A DNA stretch of 64,000 bases from Amoebophrya sp. A120 (lineage: Eukaryota > Sar > Dinophyceae > Syndiniales > Amoebophryaceae). The notes below the pieces were generated by a model. The model searched no databases. It saw nothing but the letters and a program-made list of their open reading frames with translations, and was not told the origin of the DNA. Position 1 is the first letter of the stretch. Each line of letters opens with the position of its first letter. The stretch lies in assembly GCA_905178155.1 (NCBI GenBank), contig CAJINV010000010.1, positions 253,247-317,246 on the forward strand, read 5' to 3'. Position numbers and translations under genes: made by a program. Positions 21,884 through 33,250 of the stretch are shown here, piece after piece.

Positions 21884-24121
21884 TTTAGAAGCGGGCGGGA
21901 GACGAATCAATGAAAGTAGCTGGTGCAGCAAGTACGGCGGTAGTATCAATCTAGGTGTGTAGTTCCTGCAATTGGGTCTGTTGCGGTTGCTTGGAGTAGT
22001 AAAAATTTGTATCAAGAATCCAGAACACAACTGGGGTTCGGATGGAGATGGTTGCTATCAAACTACAACAGTTCTTCTTTCTTCAGTTTAAAAGTACACG
22101 TACGGCAGATATTTAACTTACGTAGACCACGAGTTTCTATCTTGCTCTACTCAGAGAAGTCGAGTATAGGAGGCGTAGAAGTGCTACAGCTACCAATACT
22201 TACTCAAGAACAATTTCAGGAACTGTACCTGTACCTGTTTCGAAGATTTTGGAGAAGACAGAAGAGAAAATGAGTCAAATACTAACTTCAAGACACATGT
22301 TGGAATTGGAATTTCATGTGGCCATGCCGAATCGGAAGAGACTACAAAGAGTCAGATCATGATCCCGTGACCGACCACCGAAACGAAGGAGGAGCAGCTC
22401 TACTGATCAATATTTGTTGATTTGTACTTCTACTTCTTTGTTTCCTTCCATGAACGATACCTAAAGATCGGCTCCACGGAGGTGGCCAAGGAGGAAAGCT
22501 CGATAGCTTTGCTTTTGCACGAACCGATTTTTTCACGCAGATCTTTTTCTTTGCCTTCGTAGAAGATTTTTGATCTTGCCGATTTATTTTTTGTCATCAA
22601 TTATGCTCGTATCTTTCACTTTCTCCTGAGAATGAAGCACGACAGCTCCAGCTGTTGTTCTACTACGTAGATATTAGGACCTACAGGATCCACGCGCACG
22701 CATGATCCCTCCACGGGGTTTGCGGGGCGCAATCGAGCTTGACCCTGTCCCCGGGCGGAAAACAATCCACTCATCCTGGTACGGACGAGCAAGAGTGTGT
22801 AGTAACCCTCTGCATTCATGATTTGGACGAACAGCGCAGGAGGTGAACAAGGATTGTGCTTGTGCCTGGGCCGCACATGGTTCGGGAAGCGACTCAGAGC
22901 GCTGCACCGGCGGGCTCTGTTTCCAATGTTCCTGATGGCAGCATCAATGCGTCTTCGCTACTAGCGTCGTGTTGATTTTTAATTTTAACGCGGTCTTTCA
23001 ATTATGGCAGCGGCGGGCTACAAGCTGCCTTGCGCCGCGTTCATCGTGCATCCTGCACTCTAGCGGATGCTGCTGCCTCTAGTACTTTGGCTTTGCAGGA
23101 GTAATATACAAAGTCGGTCCATGCAAGATGCGATCTTTGGCCGCACGGCAATGGTCATCATACATCAGTAACAAAAACAATGCCCAGTGGTCAGTGGTCA
23201 AAGAGGACGGGAGAGGACCAACGCGTTGGACGTGGAGTAGTAAGTACTCACGGTCTTGTGGCTAGCTCCTCTCCGTCCCGGTCTCCCTCTGAATGTAGTT
23301 GTGCCAATCAATACCTACACCATGCGTGAATCTTCTTAAACTAATCCTTAGCAAATCAAAATAGGAAGCTTCCTTAGTAAATCTTCAAAACAGAAGTCTT
23401 CTACTTATAATCCTTTGGTAAATAAGCACGCAGGTTGGACAGCCTAGCTTATATGAATTTCGACGAAGTGCAGCTATGGCTTCGCGACTTGTTGCGTGCT
23501 CTTGACTTTCATCGGTTCAAGCACCTCTTTCCCCGAAATTTTTCAAAGATCAACAAGCTCCTTGCTTATGCTGTCGCGCTCACAAAAGTTTTTTCAAGCA
23601 GCTTGCTGGCCTTTGGTCTATAGTCGGTAGAAGAAAGTAAATTTGCAAATCATTTTTGTAGACAATTGCAAATACTAAAGCACAATACCAAAACAAGTGT
23701 AAAGAGAATTCCAAAACAATTCCATCCAGGTCGGGTTTGCTGCAATTCCGAAACACAACATTCTGTATAGCACAACACCGAGTCAGGATGTGATGACGCA
23801 ATCAAAGATGAGAGAAAAGACAGCAGCGAGAACGAAAAGGCACGTCCTACGATAACTTTGTCTGGCAGTAAGAAATCGCATACAAATACTAGCTCGCGCT
23901 ACCTAGTGCAGCCGCATGCGAAATTGGAGACAAGACTATCCTGATTCTAATACGACAATAAACTCCCAGGTAGTATTAGAAAATGTCTGCCATGTGGCTG
24001 CGCCGCCACGGGGTTTTTCGGCATGCAGGTTTGCATGACAACTCCGGGGTGGCTACGTTATTGCGCAATATATCAAGGAGGGCGATAGAGATGAAGAAAT
24101 CAAGGCGCGCCCTGCGATAAT
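21884..24121. other. Intergenic region with a dispersed repeat
   Basis: Upstream region of the 17600-21883 gene and 3' flank of the PPR gene. A segment at about 23155-23375 is repeated at about 27995-28220 (see that entry). A weak plus-strand frame at 23435-23623 (LAYMNFDEVQLWLRDLL) cannot be supported on its own. No introner ends were found. Confidence 0.5.
23155..23375. repeat. Dispersed repeat, copy 1
   Basis: It shares with 27995-28220 the words GAGGACGGGAGAGGACCAA, CCTCTCCGTCCCG and AAATAGGAAGCTTCC in the same order. The first two are partly complementary (GGACGGGAGAGG versus CCTCTCCGTCC) and could pair into a stem with a loop of about 45 bases. Function unknown. Confidence 0.7.
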
Positions 24122-27108
24122 CTAAAGGAGCGCTTCCTTCATCAAGTCGAGAAGCTGTCTGGCGCGCTCTTGCTGGCCATTATTCAGGTAGTAATTGAAA
24201 AGCGCGCGGAAGGTTTTTTCGTCAGGCGCTCCCACGGTTTCGTCCTTAGACATCAGGTCCAGGACCCTCTCAACGCCTTCGCTGATCTCGGTTTCGCCCC
24301 TCGGGTCGCCCGCTTTCGTGTGCGCCCTTATCCACATGTTGTAGGAAGCGACATTCGGCACCACCCCCACATGCTTCATCCTTTCGAAAGTACGCTCCAC
24401 GCCCGCGGGGTTGCCTTCCTTGGCGTGCGCGCCCATTATCGCACTAAAGGTGAATATGTTCGGCTTCCGGCCTGCACTCTCCATCTTTGCCAGAGCTTCC
24501 TCGGCGGCCCCGGCGCTGCCGCTCCTAGCTTGGGCGCACACCAGGGCGCTGTAGCTGCGGACATCGGGGCGCAAACCTGCTTGCTCCATCTTCTGCAACG
24601 CCATCTTTGCGCCCTCAACGTCGCCTCTTTTCGCGTGGGCGCTCAGCAGGATGCCGTAGCTGACGACATTCGGGCGCAGCCCTGCCTGCTCCATCTTCTG
24701 CAACGCCATCTTTGCGCCCTCAACGCCGTCCCTTTTCGCGTGGGCGCTCATCAGAGTGCTGTAGCTGACGACATCCGGGCGCAGGCCTACTTGTCCCATT
24801 CGTCGCAGTGCCCTCTCTGCGCCCTCAACATTGCCGCCTTTCGCGTGCGCGTTCAGCAAGGTGTTGTAGCTGACGACGTCCGGGCGCAGGCCTGCGCGCT
24901 CCATCTTTTGCAACGCCTTCGCCGCGCCCTCAGCGTTGCCGCTTTTCGCGTGCGCGTTCAGCAAAGTGTTGTAGCTGACGACGTTCGGGCACAGGCCTGC
25001 TTGCTCCATCTTTTCCAGCACCCTCTCTGCGCCCCCAGCATTGCCGCTTTTCGCGTAAGCGCTCAGCGCGGTGCTGTAGCTGACGACGCCCGGGCGCAGG
25101 CCTGCGCGCTGCATACTTTCTAGAAGACGCTCCGCAGCCTCAGCGTTGCCACTTTTCGCGTAAGCACTCATGACAGTGGTGTAGCTGATTTCGTTCGGTT
25201 TCAAGCCTGCCTCCATCATTTGGCCAAGAACTCTTTCGGCGCTCGGGCCGTCGCCACGTTTAGCGTGCGCACTCATGAGCACGCTGTAGACAACGACATC
25301 CGGCGAGCTGACGACGCCCGGGCGCAGGCCTGCGCGCTGCATACTTTCTAGAAGACGCTCCGCAGCCTTGGCGTTGCCACTTTTCGCGTAAGCACTCATG
25401 ACAGTGGTGTAGCTGATTTCGTTCGGTTTCAAGCCTGCCTCCATCATTTGGCCAAGAACTCTTTCGGCGCTCGGACCGTCGCCACGTTTAGCGTGCGCAC
25501 TCATGAGCACGCTGTAGACAACGACATCCGGCGCGACGCCCTCGGCTTGCATGCTGTTGAAGAAACTTTCTGCGCCCTTAACGTCACCTTCCGCAGCGCG
25601 GTCTGCTATTTGCTTCGTGATCTCCAAGAGCCGCGCGCCGTGACTCTCACCGCGAGATGAAAGGGCCCCGCTGATGGAAATCGGAATCGGTCCACCAGCT
25701 TCAGCTTTCCCCCGTCCCACGTCGCGCGACGTGGATCTACGACGAGAGCCCGGCCCTGTGCCGCAACCTTTCCCGCCGCTGCCTCCTCCGCGTCCCGTTC
25801 CCTTTGTCGAACGACACCCACCACCACGTATGCATTGCAAATGTGTGTGGGTCGGGAAGAATGGAGCTTTTCATGGTGCTCGGTCTCGATCTCAAAAAAA
25901 TCTGTATTGCATGAGCGCCAACATTTGCCAAGTTCTGGCTACACAACAGGCGGAGTTTTCATGCGTAGGCATGACGAGGGTCTCGCAAGCTCGATGATGC
26001 TTCTGCACGCATTCCAGACAACGCGCGCGGCCCGCGACACGCATGACAAATGAATCTCGCGATCTTCCAGACATACACATATTTGCAATGCATAACCGGT
26101 CCTCCAGCTGCATTTGCACCTTTCCCGCCAGAAGGGCCGCCGCCTGTGGAACGCGTAAGCGGTCCTCCAGCTGCATGCTGCCCCTCCCCGCCAGCCAGGC
26201 TATCGCTGATGGAAATCGAAATCGGTCCTCCAGCTGCATGCCCCGCTTCCCCGCCAGCCAGGCTCTCGCTGATGGAAATCGGAATCGATCCTCCAGCTGC
26301 AGTTCCACCTTTCCTGCGTCCCACGCGCGACGTGGATCTACGACGAGACCCCGGCCCTGTGCCGCCACCTTTTCCGCCGGTGCCTCGTCCGCGTCCCGTT
26401 CCCTTCATCGAACGCCAACCAGTACCACGTATACACTGCAAACATGTCTGGGTCTGGAAGAATGGAGCTCTTTATGGTGCTCAGTCTCGATCTCAAAAAC
26501 ATCTGTGCTGCATTTGCAGAGTTCTGGCTAGACAACCGACGGAGTTTTCATGATTAGGCATAAGGAGGGTCTCGCAGGATCTGTGATGCTTCTGCACGCA
26601 TAGCAGACCATGTGTGCGGCTGCGGTCCGCGACACGCATGACAAATAAATCTCGCAATCTTCCAGACCCAGAGGACATATTTGCAATGCATAATCGGTTC
26701 CCAAGCTGCGTTTTCGCCTTTCCCGCATCCCACGCGCGACGTGGATCTATGAGGAGACCCCGCCTCCCTGGTGTGTCCCTTGTTCGTCCAGGCCTTGCTC
26801 AATTCCGCGGCCTCGCGGTCCTTTTGCCGATTATAAAGCACCGCTCGCAACTTTTCATATGCGTGCGTTGTCAGCCGACAGCTCTCAGGTGCCTCCAGCA
26901 AATAGTAGAAACACTGAGTCGCCTCCTGTAGCTTTCCTGCGGCTAGCAGCTCTAGCACGTCGCAGCGTGACGAAACGGAGGAAGAAGCGGCTGCGCTGGA
27001 AGCGGCAACCAAGGTCAGATGCGAGGTTGCAAACAAACTAGTGCAAATGTTGTGCAGGCAGCCGAGAGCGCAGAACGCCCCTACTTTGGTGTAGCTCTTC
27101 AACATCAT
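24122..27108 (-). CDS. Pentatricopeptide repeat (PPR) protein
   Basis: PPR proteins bind RNA, usually in mitochondria or plastids. After removal of two family-C introners the frame is 816 codons including the stop. The start at 27108 (MMLKSYTKVGAFCALGC) gives a hydrophobic/basic leader. A Gly-rich region with repeated STSRVG/GGPISISIS phrases follows, encoded by duplicated exon-introner units. The C-terminal half has about 13 PPR units of 35 residues, such as PDVVSYNTLLNAHAKSGN followed by AEGAAKALQKMERAGLR. Two consecutive units are duplicated almost exactly (228-bp offset, 25081-25293 and 25309-25521). The final part is ERARQLLDLMKEALL. The first exon and its upstream DNA are shared with the HAD gene at 32468. 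Exons: 27108-26693, 26424-26095, 25823-24122. Confidence 0.9.
25081..25521 (-). repeat. 228-bp tandem duplication inside the PPR array
   Basis: Bases 25081-25293 and 25309-25521 are nearly identical, encoding the two-unit block SVLMSAHAKRGDGPSAERVL to SMQRAGLRPGVVSS twice. The near identity marks a recent event compared with the other, diverged PPR units. Confidence 0.9.
25829..26094. mobile_element. Introner C7, family C
   Basis: 266 bp; ends TATGCATTGCAAATGTG and CATATTTGCAATGCATA. Flanks CCACG and ACCGG do not match, yet removal of the element plus five bases still keeps the frame. It shares exon flanks with C8, so the mismatch probably reflects unit duplication or recombination between copies. 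Confidence 0.85.
26430..26692. mobile_element. Introner C8, family C
   Basis: 263 bp; ends TATACACTGCAAACATG and ATTTGCAATGCATA. Flanks CCACG/ATCGG parallel those of C7. The upstream exon piece CGCGTCCCGTTCCCTT is also shared, showing that intron and adjoining exon were copied together. Confidence 0.85.
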
Positions 27109-28000
27109 TGTAATCCTGCTTCCGGATGATCCGGATGTTTGTTAGAAGTTGGGGTATAATAATAATTTCTTCAAAAAAATTTTACTGATAGATACAACTT
27201 TTTTTTCAGCTTGTCTGTTGACAGGTGGGCTGCTTTTGACTTCTCGAAGGGATGTTACAGGCAAAAAGGTTTCAAAAAAGGAGAAAAAAGATCAAAATGT
27301 TGTTGAGTAGAACAAGTGATGCAATAAATACTGATGTGATTTGTTCGAGTTACAGCTTCTAAGGCCGTGAACGAGAGACAAAGAGGTCGACGTTGAATTT
27401 GAAGAGACTGTTCTTTTGAAAGAGAAAAAAAATGTACTACACAGATATATTACTGTTGGGCGAAGACTAGCCCGGACCGATCAAAAATACTTCAAATGAT
27501 CAATCTGATGCTTTCGATTTAGCAGGAGATGATTTGTTACCGAACCTAGAAGTACATTGGAAGATCACCTCACTCATGCCACCGATGGAAGTGAAACGAG
27601 CCTCGGATCCGATCATTTCTCATTCTTGCTCCTATTTTTCGTTGACAGAAGTGTGTGGAAGTGGATCTGATGAGATTGATCTGCTCAAATTGATTTTAGT
27701 TTCTTTTCATCCAATTATCTGTATCCCAGACCGCGCCGCTGGACTGCTTCTGATCTTGTTCACTTCTTCAGGATTTATTCAAGAAATACGTGCATCACCG
27801 AAATATTGCATCTCTTGTGCTGAAGCTTTGAAGGTGTTGATCCTCGTCATAATGGTTTTCGTCGTGAGACTGAGAACACAACTGCTCCTTTCGGGCTCGG
27901 ATTCGACTTCTACTTCGTCCTATCGGCGTTTTCATCTTCCAACTTTTAGATTTAGCTGGGACTACTTCATTTGGCCGTGAATAATTCAAATGCTCATCAT
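27040..28000 (-). repeat. Duplicated promoter and first-exon segment, copy 1
   Basis: It runs from the first codons of the PPR gene upstream and matches 32380-33250 in the same order: KVGA(F/V)CALGC, CAGCTTGTCTGTT, GACTTCTCGAAGGGA, GATATATTACTGTTGGGCGA and GATGATTTGTTACCGAACCT. It likely contains the promoter and 5' UTR. The gene bodies downstream are unrelated, so regulatory DNA plus leader exon moved as a block. Confidence 0.8.
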
Positions 28001-29107
28001 ACATCCGTAACAAGAACAAATATGCCCAGTCAGTGGTGGAAGAGGACGGGAGAGGACCAAAGCGTTGGACTCGGAGTACTACTCACGATCTTACTAGATC
28101 CTCTCCGTCCCGCTCTCCCTCTGCATGTGCCAATCTCTGCATGTGCCAATAAACAAAATAAAGAAGAATGCCTACACCTTGCAGGAATCTTCTTCATCCT
28201 TAGTAAACCAAAATAGGAAGCTTCCCAAAAGTGGAATCATCTTCCTAATCCAAAAAAAATAATTATGAAGCTTGTTAACCTTTGGTACTTCATCAGTCTG
28301 TTACGAATGATAAGAAAAAGATAGTAGTGATTACACCCAGCAGCAAGGGTTCCTGCTGCAGCTGTAGAGAAGGCGAGCCAACTCTTCCGCTGCCAAGGGG
28401 TGTACAACGGTGTTAGCTTCCCACCTTCCCCTGGCCCTGTTTCAAATTTGCGTACTTAAGTGCGTAAGCACAGTTTCTTCTTCTTTCTTCGCCACTTCCA
28501 GCATCGTTTTCGTGCGTTGTTTCAATAAATAGCTTCTTGCTCCTCTTCCCAAGGTTAGTTGTACAACTACAGGAGTAGCGATCACATCCAATAAATTTTG
28601 ATTTTCAACTACACAGCCAGCAATGAATTTTATTTTCCCAAAAAAAATATATGAATAGTAAACTTTTAGTCGTGCTTCTCATGGTACAAAAAAAAAGTGC
28701 TCTTCGTCTCTTTGTTCGTCTCTTTATGGTAGCCAAAATTTTTCTTCTTAGTACTAGCTCTAGTTTAACTACGTACTTCTATGTATAAGGCGCAACTTCT
28801 GCACGAAAAAATGATGACAAAACGCAGGTTTTGCAGAGCGAATTCTTCTGTATCACAGAGGTGGCAGAAGTCCTCTTTACACTTCTCCACGACGAGTAGC
28901 ACAGAAAAATTCTTCTGTTGTACCTGCCAGAGCGAGAGCAACTACAACTCAAGTAAGTACATTTCTTTAATCCTCGAGCTGCATCAGCAGCTACGTAAAA
29001 ACTCACATGCCTCAGTCACGGCCGCTGCCCTACTTGCTCAAAAACAAAGTAGGCCGCTTCTTTTGTTGACGCAGCAAAAACTTCCCGACAGCACGACCGC
29101 CATGCAG
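27109..29107. other. Intergenic region upstream of PPR gene
   Basis: The first 900 bases are the duplicated promoter segment; 27995-28220 is a dispersed repeat; the rest (28280-29107) is AT-rich with pyrimidine runs and forms the 3' flank of the HAD gene. No coding region is supported. Confidence 0.5.
27995..28220. repeat. Dispersed repeat, copy 2
   Basis: Counterpart of 23155-23375, with GAGGACGGGAGAGGACCAA and CCTCTCCGTCCCG capable of forming a stem, ending near AAATAGGAAGCTTCC. Confidence 0.7.
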
Positions 29108-32100
29108 TTACTGTGACTGCGCCAAAAACGGAGACTTCTTGCTGGTGCGCTTCCGCTTGTTAGTAGAGCTACGACGACCTCCTGTGCGAGCGGTGGTCTG
29201 TGTAAAGCCAATAAAGGCATCTGGGGTGTACGCTTCCCCACCGAGCATCTCACTCAGCGCCGCCTTGTCGGTGTCATCCAGTCCCCGCACATCACCGACG
29301 GTCTGTAGCTTCGCCTTCATCACGGCAGTCGCCAGGTTCAACACCTGGTCAACTTCCGCCTGCACGTTTGGCAAGTTGCCTATGGGATTCTCAAACGTTA
29401 CATTTTCAAGTGTTAAATGATTTGTCATGCGAAAGCACCTCAAGTCGGCAGATGATCAAGCTGCTTCGCATGACAAACTTGGGAAGCAGGACTAAACAGC
29501 ACCTAAATCTGCGCCAAACTTGTAATGCAAAAGGCGCAATCTTCCTCCTTTCACTTTTGCCAGTCTTGCATTACAAATTCATGTAACAGTTGAGAATGTA
29601 ACGTTTGAGAACGCCATATTGCCCAACTGCGAGCAGCGGTCCGTCATACCCACGCGCAGCGCCACCTGCTCCCCGGTCTTCGGCAAGGCCTTAAACATGC
29701 CCTCGTCATTCGCGGCGTCCCCGTACACGGCCACTTTGGTCATTACGTCGCGTCGCAACTTTTGCAGGTTTTGTTCTTCATCCAAGGTGTTCTTGTCTGT
29801 AGAAGTGGGAACAACATCAGAAGTCGTGGTCGTGTCAACAAAGGGCTCTAGCTTCAAGTGCTCGCGCACTTCCTCGTCCTCCAGAAAGCGCTCCAGCGAC
29901 GCGCCCTTGTTGATGCCTTTTACGTTCACGTCCAGTTCAGGCCACGGGGCGGCCAGGGGTTTGATTTCGTACTCCATTTTATGTGCCTCTTCAGGCCCGA
30001 AAAGCTCCTTGGTGTACTGCTGCAGTGCCTCCATAACGAGGATCTGCTTCGGCCTGATGTTATCCGCATAATGCTTCTCAACGAAGTCCTTCGAGCCGAA
30101 GTTGCCTCTGTATGCATTGCAAATATGTCTGGGTCTGGAAATATTTTTGAAGTGGAACCTGTATTGCTTGGCCTGCATGCCTCTGAAATCTTCTGTGTTG
30201 CACGAGTAACAAAAGCGCGAAGACTTCTTGTGTCCGGAAAAAAGAAAATGAAAAACGCAGTTCTTTCTCATGCGCGCTACGCATGAGAACAAGGCGTGTC
30301 ACAAATTTGTCATGTTTGGCTGCACTCGACGAGAGGATGCTCAATCATTGCGATCCAGCATCACAAGTTTCCAGACCCAGACACGACATAGTTTGCGATT
30401 CATACCTTGTATTCCCTCTCGATTTCCTCCTCGACCGGCCACACGAACACGGCCGTCAGCGCCGGGGCGAAGACATCCTCGTTGATTTTCTGAATGAGCT
30501 CATCACCTGTGTGCACGGGATACTCATTCTCTTCGAGAAACAATTTCCCACCCAGGTGCCCGCGCACAGGGTTCATGTTCGACCCGTCAAGTACGTAGCT
30601 CTCGCGCCCGCTGATGAAGTGGAGCCCGATGTGTCCGAATTTGCTGATTCCTTCGTCGGTAAAGACTTTTTCTTTCACAAACTGGAGCAGAAATTCGAAG
30701 CCGTCCATAGTTTTTTGACCCAGGTTCCCCGGCTGCGCGGGGGTCGTTGTTGCCTTCATGGACTGAAGCGCAGACTGCTGGATCACTCTGCCATGCAAAC
30801 CCTGGATGTAGGCACCGTTGACGTAGATGCCCGGCTTGTTACGCAAGCCCTTGCTGTTCCATTTTTGAAGATCTTCCTCTTGCACCTTGTCGAATTTCTT
30901 ACCGGCCATCTGGAGATTATTCCCCGTGACCGGAAACCCGATGCCCCCGGCGGCTTCGAAGCGTTGCAGGGCGTGTATGGAAGCGTCAGGTTTGAAATCG
31001 ACAAAGTTGAAATGATTTGTCACGCATAAAATGCAGATCAGTTGGAAGCCCAATTTCCAAGCAGCGCATGACAAATTTTCGGAGCACCGGAATCCAATTT
31101 GTCGTGCTGTTTGGGCACAAAAGACTGCTTTTGTCATGCTCCTTTAGCAGCTCTACTTCAAACCCTGAATAGGCTCACAATCTGCCTCACTTGCCAATCC
31201 AGCAAGAGAGGCACTTCATGCCTTCCATTTTTTTATGCACGACAAATCATTTCAACTTTGACGATTTCAGTCCTGACGCTTCCATAGCGTGGAGGTTTTT
31301 TTTGAACTGCTCGAAGTTTGCGTCCTCCACGAACATATCAAATGTAAAAATGTCTGGGTCTGGAATGTTGCAGGGTTTGTCATGCATATTTTGCATGACC
31401 CAGGATCTCTATAATGCACGACCTAGCATCATAGAAGATTTTTAGACGGCTTCCTGATGCCTATTCCGCATGACAAATGCCCTCCCCGCGTAGCACAAAC
31501 TAGTACTAGACTCCTCTTGCTGGTCATGCAATACAGATTTTTTTAGAGTCCAAAGTTAGCATCACAAGTTCCAACCTTCCAGACCCAGACATTTTTACTC
31601 TTGATAGAACAGGGTCTTGTCCAAATCCATGGCCGCGAGCTATCCTGTGCAAAAGTATCGTACTCGTAGTAATTGCAGTTATGCATTACAAATCTTTTTC
31701 TTGAGGCAAATCCGCATTACAAATTTCATTTGTAATGCTAAGTCAATTTGTCATGCGATTTATACTAGTACGATGCTTTTGCAATGCATACGAGCGGCTT
31801 TTCGACCAATTCTCGCAGTCGTTCCATCCCTTTGCGCCCCGCACGGGATTTCATCTTCCGAAAGTGCCATTTCTTTCTCAGTGTTTCGCGCGCCTCAAAC
31901 GTGTACAGAAATAACTTTTTCTGCAGAAACTGGCTCCACTTGGGCGGCTGCTGCGCAGTTGAAGCGGAGGAAAAAGCGGCTGCGGTGGAAGCTGCGCGGA
32001 TGAAGCGGCGATCTATGGATGTGTCAGAGTTGAAATCGACAAAGTTGAAATAATTTGTCATGCATAAAATGGACGCCAGTTGGAACCCGGTTTACAACTG

Positions 32101-32468
32101 GCGCATGACAAATTTCGGCGGTCCCTAAATCCAGTTTGTCATGCTGTTTAGGCAAAGAAGAGGAATTTCTCATGCTACTTTAGCAGCTCGAACTGTAACC
32201 CCTAACAGGCTTACAATCGGCCTCACTTGCCTGCTCTGCAACACACGTACCTCGGGTGATGCATTTTATGCATTGCAGATTATTTCAACTTTGACGATTT
32301 CAAACCTGACGCTCCCATAAGATCCTCCGGAGAAATAAGCCCCTTCGCAACCTTGACGGTCCGATCCAGATCATGCGAGGTTGAAAATCTTCTACTGCAG
32401 GTCACCATCTGCAGGGTGCAGCCGAGAGCGCAGACCGCCCCCACTTTGCAATAGCTCTTGGACATCAT
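29108..32468 (-). CDS. Cof-type (HAD-IIB) hydrolase
   Basis: A haloacid-dehalogenase-superfamily phosphatase; members usually hydrolyse sugar phosphates or similar metabolites, substrate not predictable here. Removing six introners gives exactly 587 codons including the stop (586 residues). Motif I is DLDKTLF (formed by joining 31635-31607 to 31330); motif II region GFPVTGNN (about 30925); the Cof-family YVNGAYIQG...GRVI (about 30815); motif III Lys in GINKGASLERFL (about 29905); motif IV GDAANDEGMF (about 29735-29705), with both acidic residues present. All catalytic elements are therefore intact. The N-terminus MMSKSYCKVGAVCALGC is shared with the PPR gene and suggests a secretory or organelle leader. 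The C-terminus is basic (KRKRTSKKS). Exons: 32468-32320, 32008-31791, 31635-31607, 31330-31287, 30970-30405, 30105-29619, 29375-29108. Confidence 0.85.
29381..29618. mobile_element. Introner D1, family D
   Basis: 238 bp; ends TATGGGATTCTCAAACG and CGTTTGAGAACGCCATA. TSD TTGCC, perfect. Joint SQLGN/LPNVQ, confirmed by the paralogue, where the same region is continuous. It contains TTTGTCATGC, GCATGACAAA and two GCATTACAA-type cores. Confidence 0.95.
30111..30404. mobile_element. Introner C3, family C
   Basis: 294 bp; ends TATGCATTGCAAATATG and GTTTGCGATTCATA. Duplication CTCTG/CCTTG, imperfect. Removal plus five bases joins EREYK to GNFGSKD in frame. Confidence 0.85.
30976..31286. mobile_element. 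Introner B2, family B
   Basis: 311 bp; ends TATGGAAGCGTCAGG and CCTGACGCTTCCATA. TSD GCGTG, perfect. Joint KNLHA/LQRFE. Confidence 0.95.
31336..31606. mobile_element. Introner C4, family C
   Basis: 271 bp; ends TATCAAATG and CTCTTGATA. TSD GAACA, perfect. The interior is reversed relative to most family-C copies. The joint lies within HAD motif I (KTLF/VED), so accurate removal is essential for function. Confidence 0.95.
31641..31790. mobile_element. Introner A3, family A
   Basis: 150 bp; ends TATCCTGTGCAAAAG and CTTTTGCAATGCATA. TSD CGAGC, perfect. Only a 29-base exon separates it from C4. Confidence 0.95.
32014..32319. mobile_element. Introner B3, family B
   Basis: 306 bp; ends TATGGATGTGTCAGAG and CTGACGCTCCCATA. 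Duplication CGATC/AGATC. Joint SPED/RRFIR. Confidence 0.92.
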
Positions 32469-33250
32469 TATAATCCTGGTTCCGGATCCGGATGCTTGTT
32501 GTTGTTCGTTGGGGTACTATAATACGTAATTTCTATTTCTCCCAAATTATACAATTTTTTTTACCTTGTTCACAGCTTGTCTGTTAACTACAGGTAGGCT
32601 GCTCTCGACGTCTCGAAGGGAAGTAGACTAAGTTAAAGGTGGGAAGCAAACGATCAGAATGCTGAGGTGAAAAAGTGATGAAAGTACTGATGTGATTTCG
32701 AGTTACAGCCAAGGCAGTGAACGGTAGACATCAAAGAGGTCGACGTTGAATTTGAAGAGGCTGTTCTTTTGAATGACAAAAAAAATTGTACTGCTCAGAT
32801 ATATTACTGTTGGGCGAAGACTAGGCCGGACCGAACAAAAATACCCGAAATGATCAAAGTGATGATTTCGATTTAGCAGCAGGAGATGATTTGTTACCGA
32901 ACCTAGAAGTACATTGGAAGATCACCTCATTCATGCCACCGATCATGGAAATGAAACGACAAGCCTCGGATCCGATCATTTGCATTTCATCCCGTTGCTC
33001 GACCTATAATTTCTCGTTGACAGAAGTGCGTGGATCTGCTGAGACCGATCTCAAATTAGTGTCTTGCTCTCATGATCCAATTATCTGTATCGCAGACCGC
33101 GCCGCTCGGCTGCTTCTGATCTTGTTCACTTTCAGAATTTATTCAAGAAATATGTACATCACCGAAACGTTGTATCACTTGTGAAACTTTTAAGGTCGTG
33201 CTGATCCTCGTCGTCATGATTTCAGTCGTGAGCAGACGGAGATGAACACA
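32380..33250 (-). repeat. Duplicated promoter and first-exon segment, copy 2
   Basis: Collinear with 27040-28000. It covers the leader codons of the HAD gene and about 800 bases upstream, the likely promoter. Identity is patchy, with small insertions, so the duplication is not very recent. Confidence 0.8.

Noticed and set aside
23435-23623. Small plus-strand gene with SAM-like start
   Set aside because: 62 codons, no neighbours, composition not convincing.
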